A model generated the notes under the pieces. The model worked only from the letters and a program-made list of their open reading frames with translations. It had not been told where the DNA came from and ran no database searches. The position numbers and the translations under genes are program-made. This document shows positions 12,715 to 27,119 of a stretch of 64,000 bases of DNA, one piece after another. Each line of letters begins with the position of its first letter. The stretch's first letter is position 1. The stretch is from Margaritispora aquatica (Eukaryota > Ascomycota > Leotiomycetes > Helotiales > Discinellaceae). The stretch is from contig VJWN01000007.1 of NCBI GenBank assembly GCA_007644065.1, positions 1,054,001 through 1,118,000 of the forward strand, in the 5' to 3' direction.

Positions 12715-14034
12715 TCAAGCCACTGGACCAGAATCTCTCCGCCATCCCTTCTGCCTCATATTATCCTCAATCATCTTCCAAATGCCCTCAACAACCTCAC
12801 GATCCCTGAATCTGCTCGACGCACTAGCACCGGCACTATACTTGTCCACCTGAGTGCTCAGCACACCTCTACCCCATCCTTTGATCGTCTCTGGCACCAA
12901 ATCTCCCTTGAAGCCTACGTAAACACCCAGCGTGTGCCTGAACAAATCCTGAGGTTGCTGCCATTTGTAGCTCTTAAATTGCCATGCCTGGCCCGTAGTA
13001 AAAACAGCCACGACCCGCGACCAGTATTCAGGCTTGAACTGCTCAGGCGTATCGACGATGATGAATCGCATGGGTGAAGCATCGATGGAGGGGACCACAC
13101 GTGAGATGTTGAGGATCGATGCTTCTGCGCTGGAGACGCTAGTGAGCGAGTCTGCTGGGACGAAGACACCATCTTGGAGAAATGACCGAATGTTCGACAA
13201 GCGGAGAAGGGAGGAAGCTGAGGGTGAGAGGAGGATGATGGGTTCGGGACGCCGATGCGATTTGGGGTTGTGAGGTAATGTTGGATTGTTGGCGACTGCT
13301 GCTGCTGCTTGAGCTGCTTTCCGTGCATTAAATGGAGCAGCTAGTTTTCGCACATGTGAGAAGTCCTGTCTGATGTTAGTGCCAGCCTACAAATCTTGTG
13401 CTAGAAAGTCACCCACCGTAGGTTTGATTCCCCTCAACACACTATTTCTGTCACCCATCCTCCTCTCCCCATTATATATCTCCGCCAACCTAGGATCGAT
13501 GGTCTTCGAGCTTCTCCCCGCACCGGACGCGCTCGTAACGGGCACAATGCCACCTTTTGTACCCGCCGCAACCTTCGCAGACGCAGCTGCACTGCTGGTA
13601 TCCTCCGCCAACGGCTTGATGTACTCGCTCTCCTCACTTGCGCCCTCCAACCACGTAATCAAATCCAATCTCTCCACAAAAGCCAGGTTCTGCACTTCTC
13701 CTCCCGCGCCAGCAACGCCCTTGAGCTCGGCATTGAGCGCGAGCGCAGAGGCATTGTACTCGGGGATCGCAGTCTCGCGCTTCAGCCACGCGAAATAGAT
13801 ACTCCGCAGATCCACGGGTTTCGAGGACGATATGAAGCGCGTAGGTGTGGTGAGCGGGATCGAGACTTGTACGGGGGATGTGAAATGGAGATATTTTGCA
13901 GCAGCTAAGCTGAGGTCGACAGAGGAGGCTGATGATGCATCGGAGGTGGTAGTCGGTATTATTGCATCACCGGAAGCAATTGACTGGCGCAGAAGAAGCA
14001 ATGGGTCCTGTTGAGCATATGCTGTAGTTGACAT
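12715..14034 (-). CDS. CDC73: Cdc73, Paf1 transcription elongation complex subunit (parafibromin orthologue)
   Basis: Two exons on the minus strand, 14034-13417 and 13365-12715, joined across a 51-nt intron (GTGGGT...CAG), give 422 residues. The N-terminal half has the family pattern DPLLLLRQSI, AAKYLHF and VDLRSIYFAWLKRE. The C-terminal Ras-like domain carries EPIILLSPSASSLLRLSNI, FIIVDTPEQF, YWSRVVAVFTTGQAWQFK and the final FRHTLGVYVGFKGDLVP. Cdc73 binds RNA polymerase II through Paf1C and supports elongation and H2B/H3 modification in the nucleus. Length and domain order match fungal orthologues. The spliced product is complete, with no lesions. Confidence 0.95.
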
Positions 14035-14397
14035 ATTGATGTAAAGCGACCTTGCTGGTTGTTCATCTAATTATTTGAAGAAGGCTGTACATAATATCAG
14101 GCGCGAGCTGGAAGTTCAATCTGTGTCTTGACGATCTGCCGAATATTAGCCGATCAACTACAACCTCCAATTCGGTTTGGAGCTCATTGAAGGTATCTTT
14201 AGGTATAAGCCAGTTGGAACAAATACCATCCCATTTCAAGCGCAATGAACATCTATTTGCCATCGAATAAGTTTATTCATAGCATTCTTTTGGAAGACAC
14301 TATATGATAAACAATCTATTTACGTTCATGCAAGGGTATACAAATCTGTCAGACTCTAGAAGTGGATTCTGAATTCCCTCTTCCTTTGCTCAAGACT
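14035..14397. other. Intergenic, CDC73 promoter and 3' end of the upstream gene
   Basis: No gene is visible. It should hold the CDC73 5' UTR and promoter and the 3' UTR of the next minus-strand gene. Confidence 0.5.
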
Positions 14398-16400
14398 TCA
14401 TCGTGTTTCTGTATCAATTCTCTCCAGCTTTCGCAAAGGCACACTCCTTCGCCTTCCATGAGTAGGGCAAATTCCCTTGCCTCCGCTCTTATGTAACGGA
14501 TGCTTCGGACACATCGGACTGCTCGGGAGATGGTCAGGAATCTCAAGCACAAATGCTCTAGCCCTCTCCAGATCCATATCAAGTTCTTGCATTGCGCATT
14601 GGGTATTGATTTTGGTCTTAATCTTGTTGTCTGTCGATTTGTTGCCTGTGGAAGCGTGTACTGTATCAGCTTCCCACCACTCCACCGACTTGAGCGAACT
14701 AGGCCGATCAGCAACCAGGGAGCTCTGTTTACTTGATATTGCTTTAGATTTGGCTTTGTGCTCCCCAGAGACTCCGCTATGTCGGCTCTGGCAGCCATTA
14801 ACCGAGCAGCCATTGGCTGAATACTCATTATCTGAAGCTGGTTCGGTGCTCCCTTCACGAGCTGATCCCAGATCAAAGAAGAATCCACGTGCTTGTCTCG
14901 TCGGCGTTCCAGGTTCCATTGGAGGTGTGTTTATTCGTCGAGCTTCCTAAATATCATTAGCTAGGTCTAACGTGAAAAGCCAAACTTATCAGATTCTACA
15001 AAGAGAGTAGAATTCTCTAAGGTATACAAACGAAATTACTCACTGATGGCAGACATGTTGGCTGTCGTGGATCCAAGCTAGATATATCGACTTTTCATGA
15101 CTAGTCAGCTACCAAGGCATGATTTGGCGAAGACAAAGGCCACTTACCTTTTTGAAATACCTCCCCATTGGCAGCCACGTATTGATCGTCTGCCAGCGGA
15201 GTTGCTGCTGGGTTTCTACCCATAAGTAACCCCCGGATTGAGCTTGTGGCTGACATTATAGAATCACGAGAGCTTTTGCGATGCCACGGAGCCAGCCCAA
15301 ATCCGCGGCGCAGTCTGCTATCAAGCGTCACATAACTTGCCACGCTTTTCGGGGTTGCAAGTCCAGCTAAAGTCTTCTCGTTCCTCTCGCGTTCCTTGTC
15401 ATCAAGGTACTGTGATGTTCCTTCCAAGAGCACAGTGGTACGAGATTTTAGACCTGGTGCTCGTGGTAAGGCGGACTCCTCGTACGCCTGACGGCGGTAA
15501 ATTAGCATACTTTCAGACATCAAATTATCCAAGCGGATGACATACCAGCTTCGATCGTTCTAGCAGAATCTCCCGTATATTTTTCTTTGTTCTGCAATAG
15601 AGGCCTAAAGGCTTCTCACCCTGCGTGGTATCAGTTTCGTTAGATTTCTGCTTGATGAAAGCGAAGCCACCCAATTGCAAGCTTGGTATAGATTTATGGC
15701 TACTGCTGCGTCTTCCCTTCGAGTCTGCCGCCGAGGTTTTACGTGATACACTCCCAATTCTGATCTTTGGGATTTCAAATCTTGGTGTTATTGGCTTCGC
15801 TAATGGCTTTCCTGGACTTCGGTCGCTTCGACTTCGATCGGTTCTGCTTTGATCAGTCGTGGCTGCAATAAAGTCTTGAGGCTCTGGCGTACGGTTCCAC
15901 CACTTCGTACGTGATGTCTGTTTTGACGCGCTGAGGATGGGAATTGAAAGACGGGTCATTTCCCGTTCAGCCCAGTAGCCTTGTGGAAACCATACCCATT
16001 CGTATCCCTCCTTTGGTGGGCGTGGAGGATCTGCCGGGTGGCGCATATCATGATTCAGGTCCCACGAGCTCGACATGAGAGCTGTCCCCAAGCTCTCTTC
16101 ATTCCATTCTGCAATATATTGAGCTTTTGTCCGTCCCGAGACCGACGATGCAGCTGATTTGGATTTTCGTTTTTGTTTGCGACCCTTGGATGATCCGGAT
16201 TTATGAGAGCTAGGTCTTTCTAGAGCTGGTTGAAGCTTGGTTTTGATGTACTTGGGAGAAAGAGATTCTGAGTCTGGAGTAGCGCTGCGGACGACAAAGT
16301 AATTTGCAAGATCTGGGTCTCGAGTCTTGATAGGCTCTAGAATCTCCTCTACAGCTGGTGCCTTTCCCTTGTGGCTGGGTGCTGTTTCTCTGCCTGTCAT
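14398..16400 (-). CDS. Conserved protein of unknown function
   Basis: Four exons on the minus strand, 16400-15546, 15487-15148, 15090-15044 and 14946-14398, give 596 residues in one frame. The introns are 58, 57 and 97 nt. The small third exon was placed by phase: only the acceptor at 15091 keeps the frame open into the last exon. The N-terminal third is basic and Ser-rich (KGRKQKRKSKSAASSVSGR) and precedes an aromatic block, GYEWVWFPQGYWAERE, at about residue 130. An Arg/Ser-rich low-complexity stretch follows, then DDQYVAANGEVFQK and a C-terminal region with PMCPKHPLHKSGGKGICPTHGRR, whose Cys/His spacing could bind metal. No known domain is recognised. The first exon could have an upstream partner. 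Confidence 0.7.
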
Positions 16401-16504
16401 GGTATGCGTACCCGAGGGATGTGAACACGAACTTCAGACGATACTGGAAGAGGTGGTTGTATGCGAATAATGATCTAAACTAAGTAGGTATACAATGTTG
16501 AGAG

Positions 16505-16783
16505 TTAATAATGAATACAATTTCTAGGTGATTGGAGGGGAAGAAGTGATATATGGAAAGCATTGGAAGTGGCTAAAAGGGTGAGATAGGGTTCGTGGCT
16601 CTTTCCCTTGTAGACATATTCAACCCAAACATATCTTGTTAAGGCAAGAATGAAGAGTTCATCATCAAGATATCCGAGCTTAGAAGGGCGAAGATCTGTG
16701 GGATAAGTAACGAAAGTCCCGTTGAAATTGGGGTCTGGTAATGTGCAAGATGGATCTGAACATTCACCGTGATAAGTAACCAT
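16505..16783 (-). CDS. Possible small hypothetical protein
   Basis: An ATG frame of 92 codons has coding-like composition, with the segments CSDPSCTLPDPNFNGTF and KLGYLDDELFILALTRYVW. It lies in the 650-bp gap between two minus-strand genes. I recognise no family. It could be a real short gene, one exon of a longer gene, or chance. Confidence 0.3.
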   Translation of the reverse strand: MVTYHGECSDPSCTLPDPNFNGTFVTYPTDLRPSKLGYLDDELFILALTRYVWVEYVYKGKSHEPYLTLLATSNAFHISLLPLQSPRNCIHY

Positions 16784-17052
16784 GCGGAGATTAACATCTA
16801 TCAATTATTTGTTGACAATAGTTATACCAATGGTATGGGAACGATCCAAAAATTTGACCCTTTCCTAAATTTCATGTCTAGGTGTCTATTCTCGTTAAGA
16901 TTGATGTCACACCTCACCTGCCTCAAATCGCTTTTGTTATCTGATAGATCTGATAGTTAGCTTCAATCTATCTAAGCATTTAATATTCCGCGTATACTTA
17001 TAGTCCTCTTTTTATCTTCTCTGCTTCCTAATCCATACACCACCAATCCAAC

Positions 17053-20943
<3,891 letters not shown>

Positions 20944-22655
20944 TCAGACGTCCCCTCCGTTATGTTCCACCAGTCCAGGCATCTCATCAGAAGCGGAATC
21001 CGTATCATGGTCGAGACGCACAAGACCCGGCAGATCGTCGAAAACCTCGACACCATCTTGACCGAGAAGACCAGGCATCTCATCTGAGCCCGAAGCTGAA
21101 ACCGAACCCGGCCCAAATAGACCATGTACACCATGTGGGTCATGTGGAAAGCCCTGTGAGAATGCCAAAAGTGATGCAAGTGCTGGCAGATTTCCTAACA
21201 TGCCATCGTGTCCGAATATGTCGTCATCAGAGTCATGCTCTCCATCAGCATTTTCATCGACCCAGTCATCTTCATCTTCGTCCTCATCCTCATCGCCGTC
21301 ATCGTTATCGCTCGTATCCATCTGGGGCTCAAGCTCATCTACCGGATATCCTGTCTCGCGGTCAAATTCTATCCACGTCTTTGGTCGATTGGTGTGATCC
21401 GAAGTCCACTTCCAGATAGTAGCACCTGTCGCATGGGAAGAGGTTGGAGGTGAGGCACCGGCTGGATTTGTGACAGCTGCGGGGAGCGTAGGCGGATTAT
21501 TCTTGGCGGCCCTCACAACACGTTGACAATAGCCGTAACCTTCGAGTGGTCTGAGACCAGAATTTCCAGATATGAACACTGGACAACCTGTAGAAATAAG
21601 ACCTTCGTCTCGAAGGAGATTTCGAAGCAGCATTTCTTCGTCAGATCCACCCTCGAGCTCAGGAATACCAGTGACCAACAACTCGTCACAGATTGCACCC
21701 AAATGCCAGCGGACAACGGATGCAAATCCCCAGATCCCGAGTGGGAGGTGATCACAGAAGTTGACTAGATCCATTCGGAGTGACTTCAGATTAGGGAACA
21801 GCTTAGGACGCATTTTGGTGATGGGATCAAAAGGTAGCTGTAAGCCTTTCAGCAGATCTGCAACCTGATACCAGCAATATGCCTGAACTCCTCCATCATT
21901 CATTAATCCGGGAGGTCGAGCAAGAGTAGGAATTGTAAATCTTGGAACAGACTCATGGTAGATTGTATCACCATCCAAATCCAATTTCTTCTGTCTGTCG
22001 AAGTAGTAACGGCCAACACAGCGGATCGTGATGTTGGGCATATTAGCTCGCAGAGCACCAGGCACCTTAGCAAAGTTCTCCAACGCGGCAGCCTGTGTGA
22101 ATATAAGCTCGTTGTTCTCTACAATCAATTTGTTGCCATCGACATTGAAAGCTTTGCTGGTTGCTAGGAAGTTGACATCGATCTTCTTGCGAGACGAACG
22201 CTCAGCCTTGGTGACATTCTCCTTTCGAAGCTTGTAAAATGGATCGATCAAAGGTGTAGGACTTGTGACTGCGTAGCCCAATATCCGCAGCAGAATTTCA
22301 GTTGGAAGCTCTGGAAGTGGTCTGCTATCATCCTCCAGAGCTAAAACACCATTCCTGTTGCAGAGTCTCATCGATCGTCGTTGTTTCCTGCTGATCGCTA
22401 GATTGGCTGAAGGGGAAACTGGAATTGATATGTTGTTCTCTGCCAGCAAAGCCTTCAATCTTGTAACCTCATCAGCGTATCTCTTATTCTCTTCGACCAG
22501 CTTCGAGAAGCCCATTGTAGATTGTATGACTTCAGGATCGTAACTCTCCATCATACAAACCTGTATGGTCAGTAATTGCTATAGAGAGAACATAGTAGTC
22601 TTACATGACGAGGACCTCCATGATTGAGTCCAGGGTGGAAATGTGGAGCAGCCAT
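20944..22655 (-). CDS. F-box-like protein with acidic C-terminus
   Basis: Exons 22655-22605 and 22560-20944, separated by a 44-nt intron (GTAAGA...CAG with a CTGAC branch), give 555 residues. Adding the first exon supplies the N-terminus MAAPHFHPGLNHGGPRH in the same frame. Residues 35-60 may form a short coiled coil (LVEENKRYADEVTRLKALL). An F-box-like motif begins at about 97 (LPELPTEILLRILGYAV). The middle resembles other fungal F-box proteins, with NFLATSKAFN, IRCVGRYYF and LKSLRMDLVNFCDHLP. A strongly acidic tract near 440-470 is followed by three related motifs, DEMPGL, DDLPGL and DEMPGL. F-box proteins bind Skp1 and select substrates for SCF ubiquitin ligases; substrate and Skp1 binding are not shown here. 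Confidence 0.75.
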
Positions 22656-23666
22656 GATGGCGATGTTCTCTCTTCCGCAATGATCGAATTCACGCCTCCA
22701 GTGCGTGAAGAGGAATGTTTGAGGATTAATCTGCTCGCTTTCGAAGCTCGCAGATGGTCAAATGTTGTGGCCGCCTCCAGTCGTGTCTTGGTATCAGGTT
22801 GTATGGAAATATACAAGGTAATCGGAAGTGAAGGTCAAGATAAGAGTCAAGATTAAAGAATAAAGGTTGAAGGTTGAAGATTGAAGGTGGGGTCCAAGCT
22901 GCTCGGCAGGAAAGGACACCCGGATTAGACAAGAACTTAAAGACTAAAGATTAAAGTCCATTTCTGTACGCAGTATGTTTATGTTTCAGAATGAAAGAAG
23001 AAGTTGGGGTTTTGTTGTATCTGTTTGTTGTTTTTGGTAATATGCATCAAAGCAGATGGGGAAAAAAGAAGTCGATATCAATATCGATATCGATAACACA
23101 AGCCAAAGCCAAAGCCAAAGCCAAACACCAAACACAAAGCACAACTCTAACGCGTGGAGCCGTGAATCATACCTTCCTCCCCCCCAGCTTCCCGTCCTGC
23201 TGCTTGCTTGCTTCTTGCTTGGCAGACGACGTCACGAGGATCGGGTCGCGCACAGAGACCAAAGACGACCTTTTCATTCAGTCTATTTTCGCCCTTGAAT
23301 CTAACAATAAATATAAACTACCTACACTGCTACACTGCTATACTGCTACACTGCTACACCAAACCAACAAGTTCAATGTAATTCGACGTATAACACATTC
23401 CTAGTTTAAGACTACATAAATCACGACCTATCATTACCAATGCGTTTGGGAGCCAATTGGTGAATAAATACGAGGTAATACTTACTGGCAGAAGAGATAT
23501 GCTCAAGAATCAAACTTATCTTATTACACCAGCCATCCTCAGAATTCCACAAATGTGTTGGAGACACTACTTCTCTAGGTCTAGTTTACTGCATGTCGCC
23601 TCCTTCATTTCCAAAGGAGTCAAGTAAGTAATCGAAAAGGAATATGTGACGTAGTTATGGTTACCC

Positions 23667-23682
23667 CGCCAAACATTTGGCG
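23667..23682. promoter_or_regulatory. Perfect inverted repeat CGCCAAA-CA-TTTGGCG
   Basis: Seven-base arms flank a two-base centre. It lies 157 bp before the upstream ATG (23839) and about 290 bp before the main ATG (23974) of the BLI-3-like gene. A symmetrical site of this kind could bind a dimeric factor; the factor is unknown. Confidence 0.4.
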
Positions 23683-23713
23683 AGAACAAGCGGGAGTGGT
23701 CTAGTCTGTAAGT

Positions 23714-23723
23714 AGATCGATCT
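23714..23723. promoter_or_regulatory. Palindrome AGATCGATCT, candidate light-response element
   Basis: The palindrome contains GATCGA on both strands. GATCGA-type cores are known as binding sites of the White Collar photoreceptor complex in Neurospora, where bli-3 was found as a blue-light-induced gene. Its position 250 bp upstream of the BLI-3-like start makes a light element plausible, but this is inference. Confidence 0.45.
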
Positions 23724-23973
23724 TACAAGTAAATACAAGTGGAAATCCATGACGGTATGGAAACCACTCTTCTGCCTTGTCTTTTGAAGCAAACATCAAT
23801 ATAAATGTAAGTACATCAATCTTCTCATTTCCAAAAATATGAAAAGATATATCCAACCTCGACTTTTTCAAGCTCCAAAATCTCAAATCACGTCGATTCG
23901 TTCGCTAACGCCACTCATCCATTCAGTCAACAATTTACAAACAAAACACTTCTCAACCTCAATCCCATACAAG

Positions 23974-24647
23974 ATGTCTTTCTCAAACACAAACACTGGC
24001 GACAAGCCCGCAGACCCATACAAGGCCAAGAACATCGAGGAAGTTCCCATCAAAGAGAAAGTCGAGGATCTCAGCACTTTTACCGATTCCTGTAAGTTCG
24101 GCATGATGACCACCCGTGATGGATCCTCGGGTGCTCTTGTGTCCAGATGCATGGCATTGGCAGGAAAGGTAAGCTCTATCTCCCTCATTATATGCTCGCA
24201 ATGCTTACACAAACGCAGGAAAACGGCATCGATCTCCTCTTCCACACCAACACCGAGTCGGGCAAGACCAACGAAATCTCCTCCGACCCACACATAAACA
24301 TTGCTTTCCTCAACAGCTCGGGCGAATGGGCCAGCATCTCCGGCACATCTGAGATCCTCACTGACCGTGCCGTGGTCGAGAAATACTACAGCCCGGCATT
24401 GAAGGCATGGTTGGGAGACCTGGGTGATGGAAAGCACGATGGCAGTGCGAAGGATCCGCGAATTGGTGTCATTCGTGTCACGGCCAAGACGGCCACTTAT
24501 GCCATCACACGCAAGAATGCTTTGAGCAGAGGAGTCGAGTTGGCTCAGGGAGTTCTTACTGGCAGTGCTCCGGCTGTCAATAAGTTGAGGGAGATCAGTG
24601 AGCAGGAGATTGAGACTTACCGCTCTTCGTCGAAGATGGTATCATAG
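23974..24647 (+). CDS. bli-3: BLI-3-like protein, pyridoxamine 5'-phosphate oxidase / flavin-reductase split-barrel fold
   Basis: Exons 23974-24168 and 24219-24647 (50-nt GTAAGC...CAG intron) give 207 residues from the main start. The sequence NTGDKPADPYKAKN followed by EEKV-type text and CKFGMMTTRDG matches fungal BLI-3. Further hallmarks are DLLFHTNTESGKTNEISSDP, NIAFLNSSGEWASISGTSEI and the C-terminal DPRIGVIRVTAKTATYAI. The fold binds FMN or related cofactors; the cellular substrate is unknown. An in-frame ATG at 23839 would add 45 residues rich in Arg/Lys/Ser with no Asp or Glu, ending near KHFSTSIPYK, which looks like a mitochondrial presequence. Conservation in relatives starts near the internal Met, so I chose that, and both forms may be made. 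Confidence 0.9.
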
Positions 24648-25263
24648 AAGTATGCATTGGACACAGATGTAACTATAGGTGAAGTGCAACAATGAATTGT
24701 AATGGAAATGAATGTCAACTTTTACAAAGAAGTATCTTGGACAATGACGTCTGCTCAAGAAACAATTGTACTTAACATTGATTGCGAAAATCACAACCTC
24801 TAACAGGTGAACAAATGGCAGTTTTCTTTCATTCTCCCTCTCAATATGAGATCGTATAAGTTTACAGCCTAGTTGAATGATACAAGACAAATATTTCAAT
24901 CAGCATGGCAGTCCTCATATAATGTTAGCGAGCACTCTCTTCTCGCCTTCGCCTAGGCAGGATATCACTTGGCTGACAGTAAGACAGAGCCACTCTGCAT
25001 CATTAAACACTACTTCTTTGATCCATCTCCCAAAAAAGAAAAAGTTGCACACAAACAAAGCGCCATTTTCACAAATCCCTATCGTCTTTCACTTTCCAAT
25101 GTTTCGCATCCAGTCCACCCCCACTTTCCGGATCAGGAAGGTCAGTCATGTCTATCGATCTCAACTCTATTTCTACCCCAATCCAACTCAACTCAGTTTC
25201 TCATCTCATACTCAGCACCTATTTTGTCTACTTCGCAAGCTCAAGCAGGTGCCGTAGCTTAAG
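24648..25263. other. Intergenic region
   Basis: No gene is visible. The right half is C/T-rich and is probably the core promoter of the M24 gene. Confidence 0.5.
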
Positions 25264-26899
25264 ATGCAGACTCCGATACTCATCCTCTCGGTTTTGGTTC
25301 AGTCCTTTTTCGCAAGTCCTGTAGATGCACATCCGCCGCCTCGAGAAGCGAAATATGTCACTCTTCCATCGTAAGTGCTGAATACTATCTTACTCATTAC
25401 TCAAGTCGTCCTGTGTACAGCATTTACGAGCTACAAAACTTCTTCCTATCATACTCCCAGATCATATCTCTCATCTCTCACCCCAACACCCAAAATCCAA
25501 CCACTGACGTCCACCCAGCCTTCGCGACCAGGCCAAAATGCAAGACTCCTGGACTACCGAACGCCTCGCCCACATCCCCGCCATCCTCCGCAAACACAAC
25601 GTCTCGGCCTGGCTAATGTCGCAACACGAGCACACCGAAGATACAATCTTCTGGTCTCTCAAATCTGCAATCCAATTCTCCGCTCGTCGACGCACCATCG
25701 ATCTCTTCCTCGCCTCTCCCAGTCCAGGGTCTCCATCCCACTATTCCTGGATCGATAACACGCCTAGCGTGTGGACTTCCGTGTTATCTGTTCTCGAAAA
25801 AGAAGACCCAGAAACGATAGTCGTGAATGTCGATGCTGATGTTGCGTTTAGCGCGGGCTTGCATGTCGGTGAGATGGAAGAGATGCAGAAAAGGCTGGGT
25901 GGGAAGTGGGTGGATAGGTTCGTGCGAGTCCCGATGGTGGGCGTCGAGTTCGTGGCGTGGATGGCTGGCGGTGGGGAGGAGAAGTTGGGGTGGTACAGAA
26001 ATCTGATGGAGACTGCGTGGGCGGCGATCGGGGAAGCGTTTAGTGAAAAGGTTATCACGCCGGGTGTCACTACCACTGAAGTGAGTTTTTCGTTTAGTGC
26101 TTCCAACCTATTTATCTTTCCGATGAAAACCTGAAGATGAGATGCTAATCAAATCCGGCAAAAGGACGTAGAATGGTGGCTTCGCGAAAAAATCCAAGTC
26201 CTAAACTACACGACCTGGTTCCACCCCTCCGTCTCAATCGTCACGACCGACTCAGACATCGGCAAGACCACCTTTGCCTCCTCCCTTTCATTCTCGTCTC
26301 CATCAACACTCGACTTAATCCCCAACACCATCCAGCACGGCAACCTCCTACACGTCGACTTCGGCGTCACAGCCCTAGGCATGAACACCGACACGCAACA
26401 CCTCGCGTACGTGCTCCCACCCGGCTCCTCCACCGTCCCTCCCAGTCTCAAAGCCGGCCTCGCTAAGGCAAACCGCCTGCAAGACATCCTGGTCTCACAC
26501 ATGCGTCCCAATCTCTCTCCTCCACTAACAGGCAACGCGATCCTGTCCGCCGCCCTAGCACAAATGCACACCGAAGGCTTCAACGGGAGCATCTACTCGC
26601 ACCCGATCGGCGACTGGGGCCACTCGGCAGGGACGCTGATCGGGATGACGAACCTGCAGGACGGAGTGCCGGTGCTGGGGGATCTGGAGCTGTTGAAGGA
26701 TACGTGGTATAGTATCGAGTTGTATGCGGAGCATTTCGTGCAGGAGTGGAATGGGACGTGGTGTTTTTATTTGGAGGAGGATGTTTATTGGGATGAGGGG
26801 AAGGAAGGGTTTGAGTGGGTGTGGGGCAGGCAGGAGGAGTTTCATTTGATTCGGTCGGATGCTGTGAGTGAAGGGGGTGAGGGCAGGGTGGATTTGTAG
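25264..26899 (+). CDS. Secreted M24-family (creatinase/aminopeptidase P fold) protein
   Basis: Exons 25264-25370, 25519-26080 and 26165-26899 join in frame to 467 residues. The first exon encodes a signal peptide (MQTPILILSVLVQSFFASPVDA), so the protein likely enters the secretory route. An N-terminal creatinase-like domain (about 40-215) precedes the pita-bread domain (from about 224). The five metal-ligand positions of M24 can be placed: Asp at about 288 in HVDFG, Asp at about 299 in MNTDTQ, His at about 376 in GDWGHSAG, Glu at about 408 in SIELYAE and Glu at about 427 in YLEEDV. M24 enzymes of this type cleave Xaa-Pro bonds or act on small amidine or amide substrates; substrate cannot be read from sequence. 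It converges with SPT3. Confidence 0.85.
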
Positions 26900-27119
26900 G
26901 CATACGGTTGTCAGGTTGGATGTGACGTGGATGAGCTGCTCCTGCTTTGTACATATGGCACGGAACATTGTAAATTGCATGGAAGCCATGCTGTGGTATT
27001 TCGACGCCTTCCTTCTGATACAGAGCAAGTAATCACCCACGTCAACGCCACACCAAAGCCCTATCCCAAAGCTCCATAACCCTCAATAACGCCATTGCAA
27101 TGCCAATCCCGAACCCTCC

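Larger units (their letters stand above)
22656..23838. other. Divergent promoter region between the F-box-like gene and the BLI-3-like gene
   Basis: No gene is visible. Simple repeats include CAAAGC units at 23099-23124 and TACACTGC units at 23321-23358. Two palindromes near the right gene are listed separately. Confidence 0.5.

Noticed and set aside
22605..22816. Minus-strand 71-codon frame ending MEVLVM as the first exon of the F-box-like gene
   Set aside because: Joining it across the intron reads into a stop. The frame starting MAAPHFHPG joins in phase 0 and was used instead.
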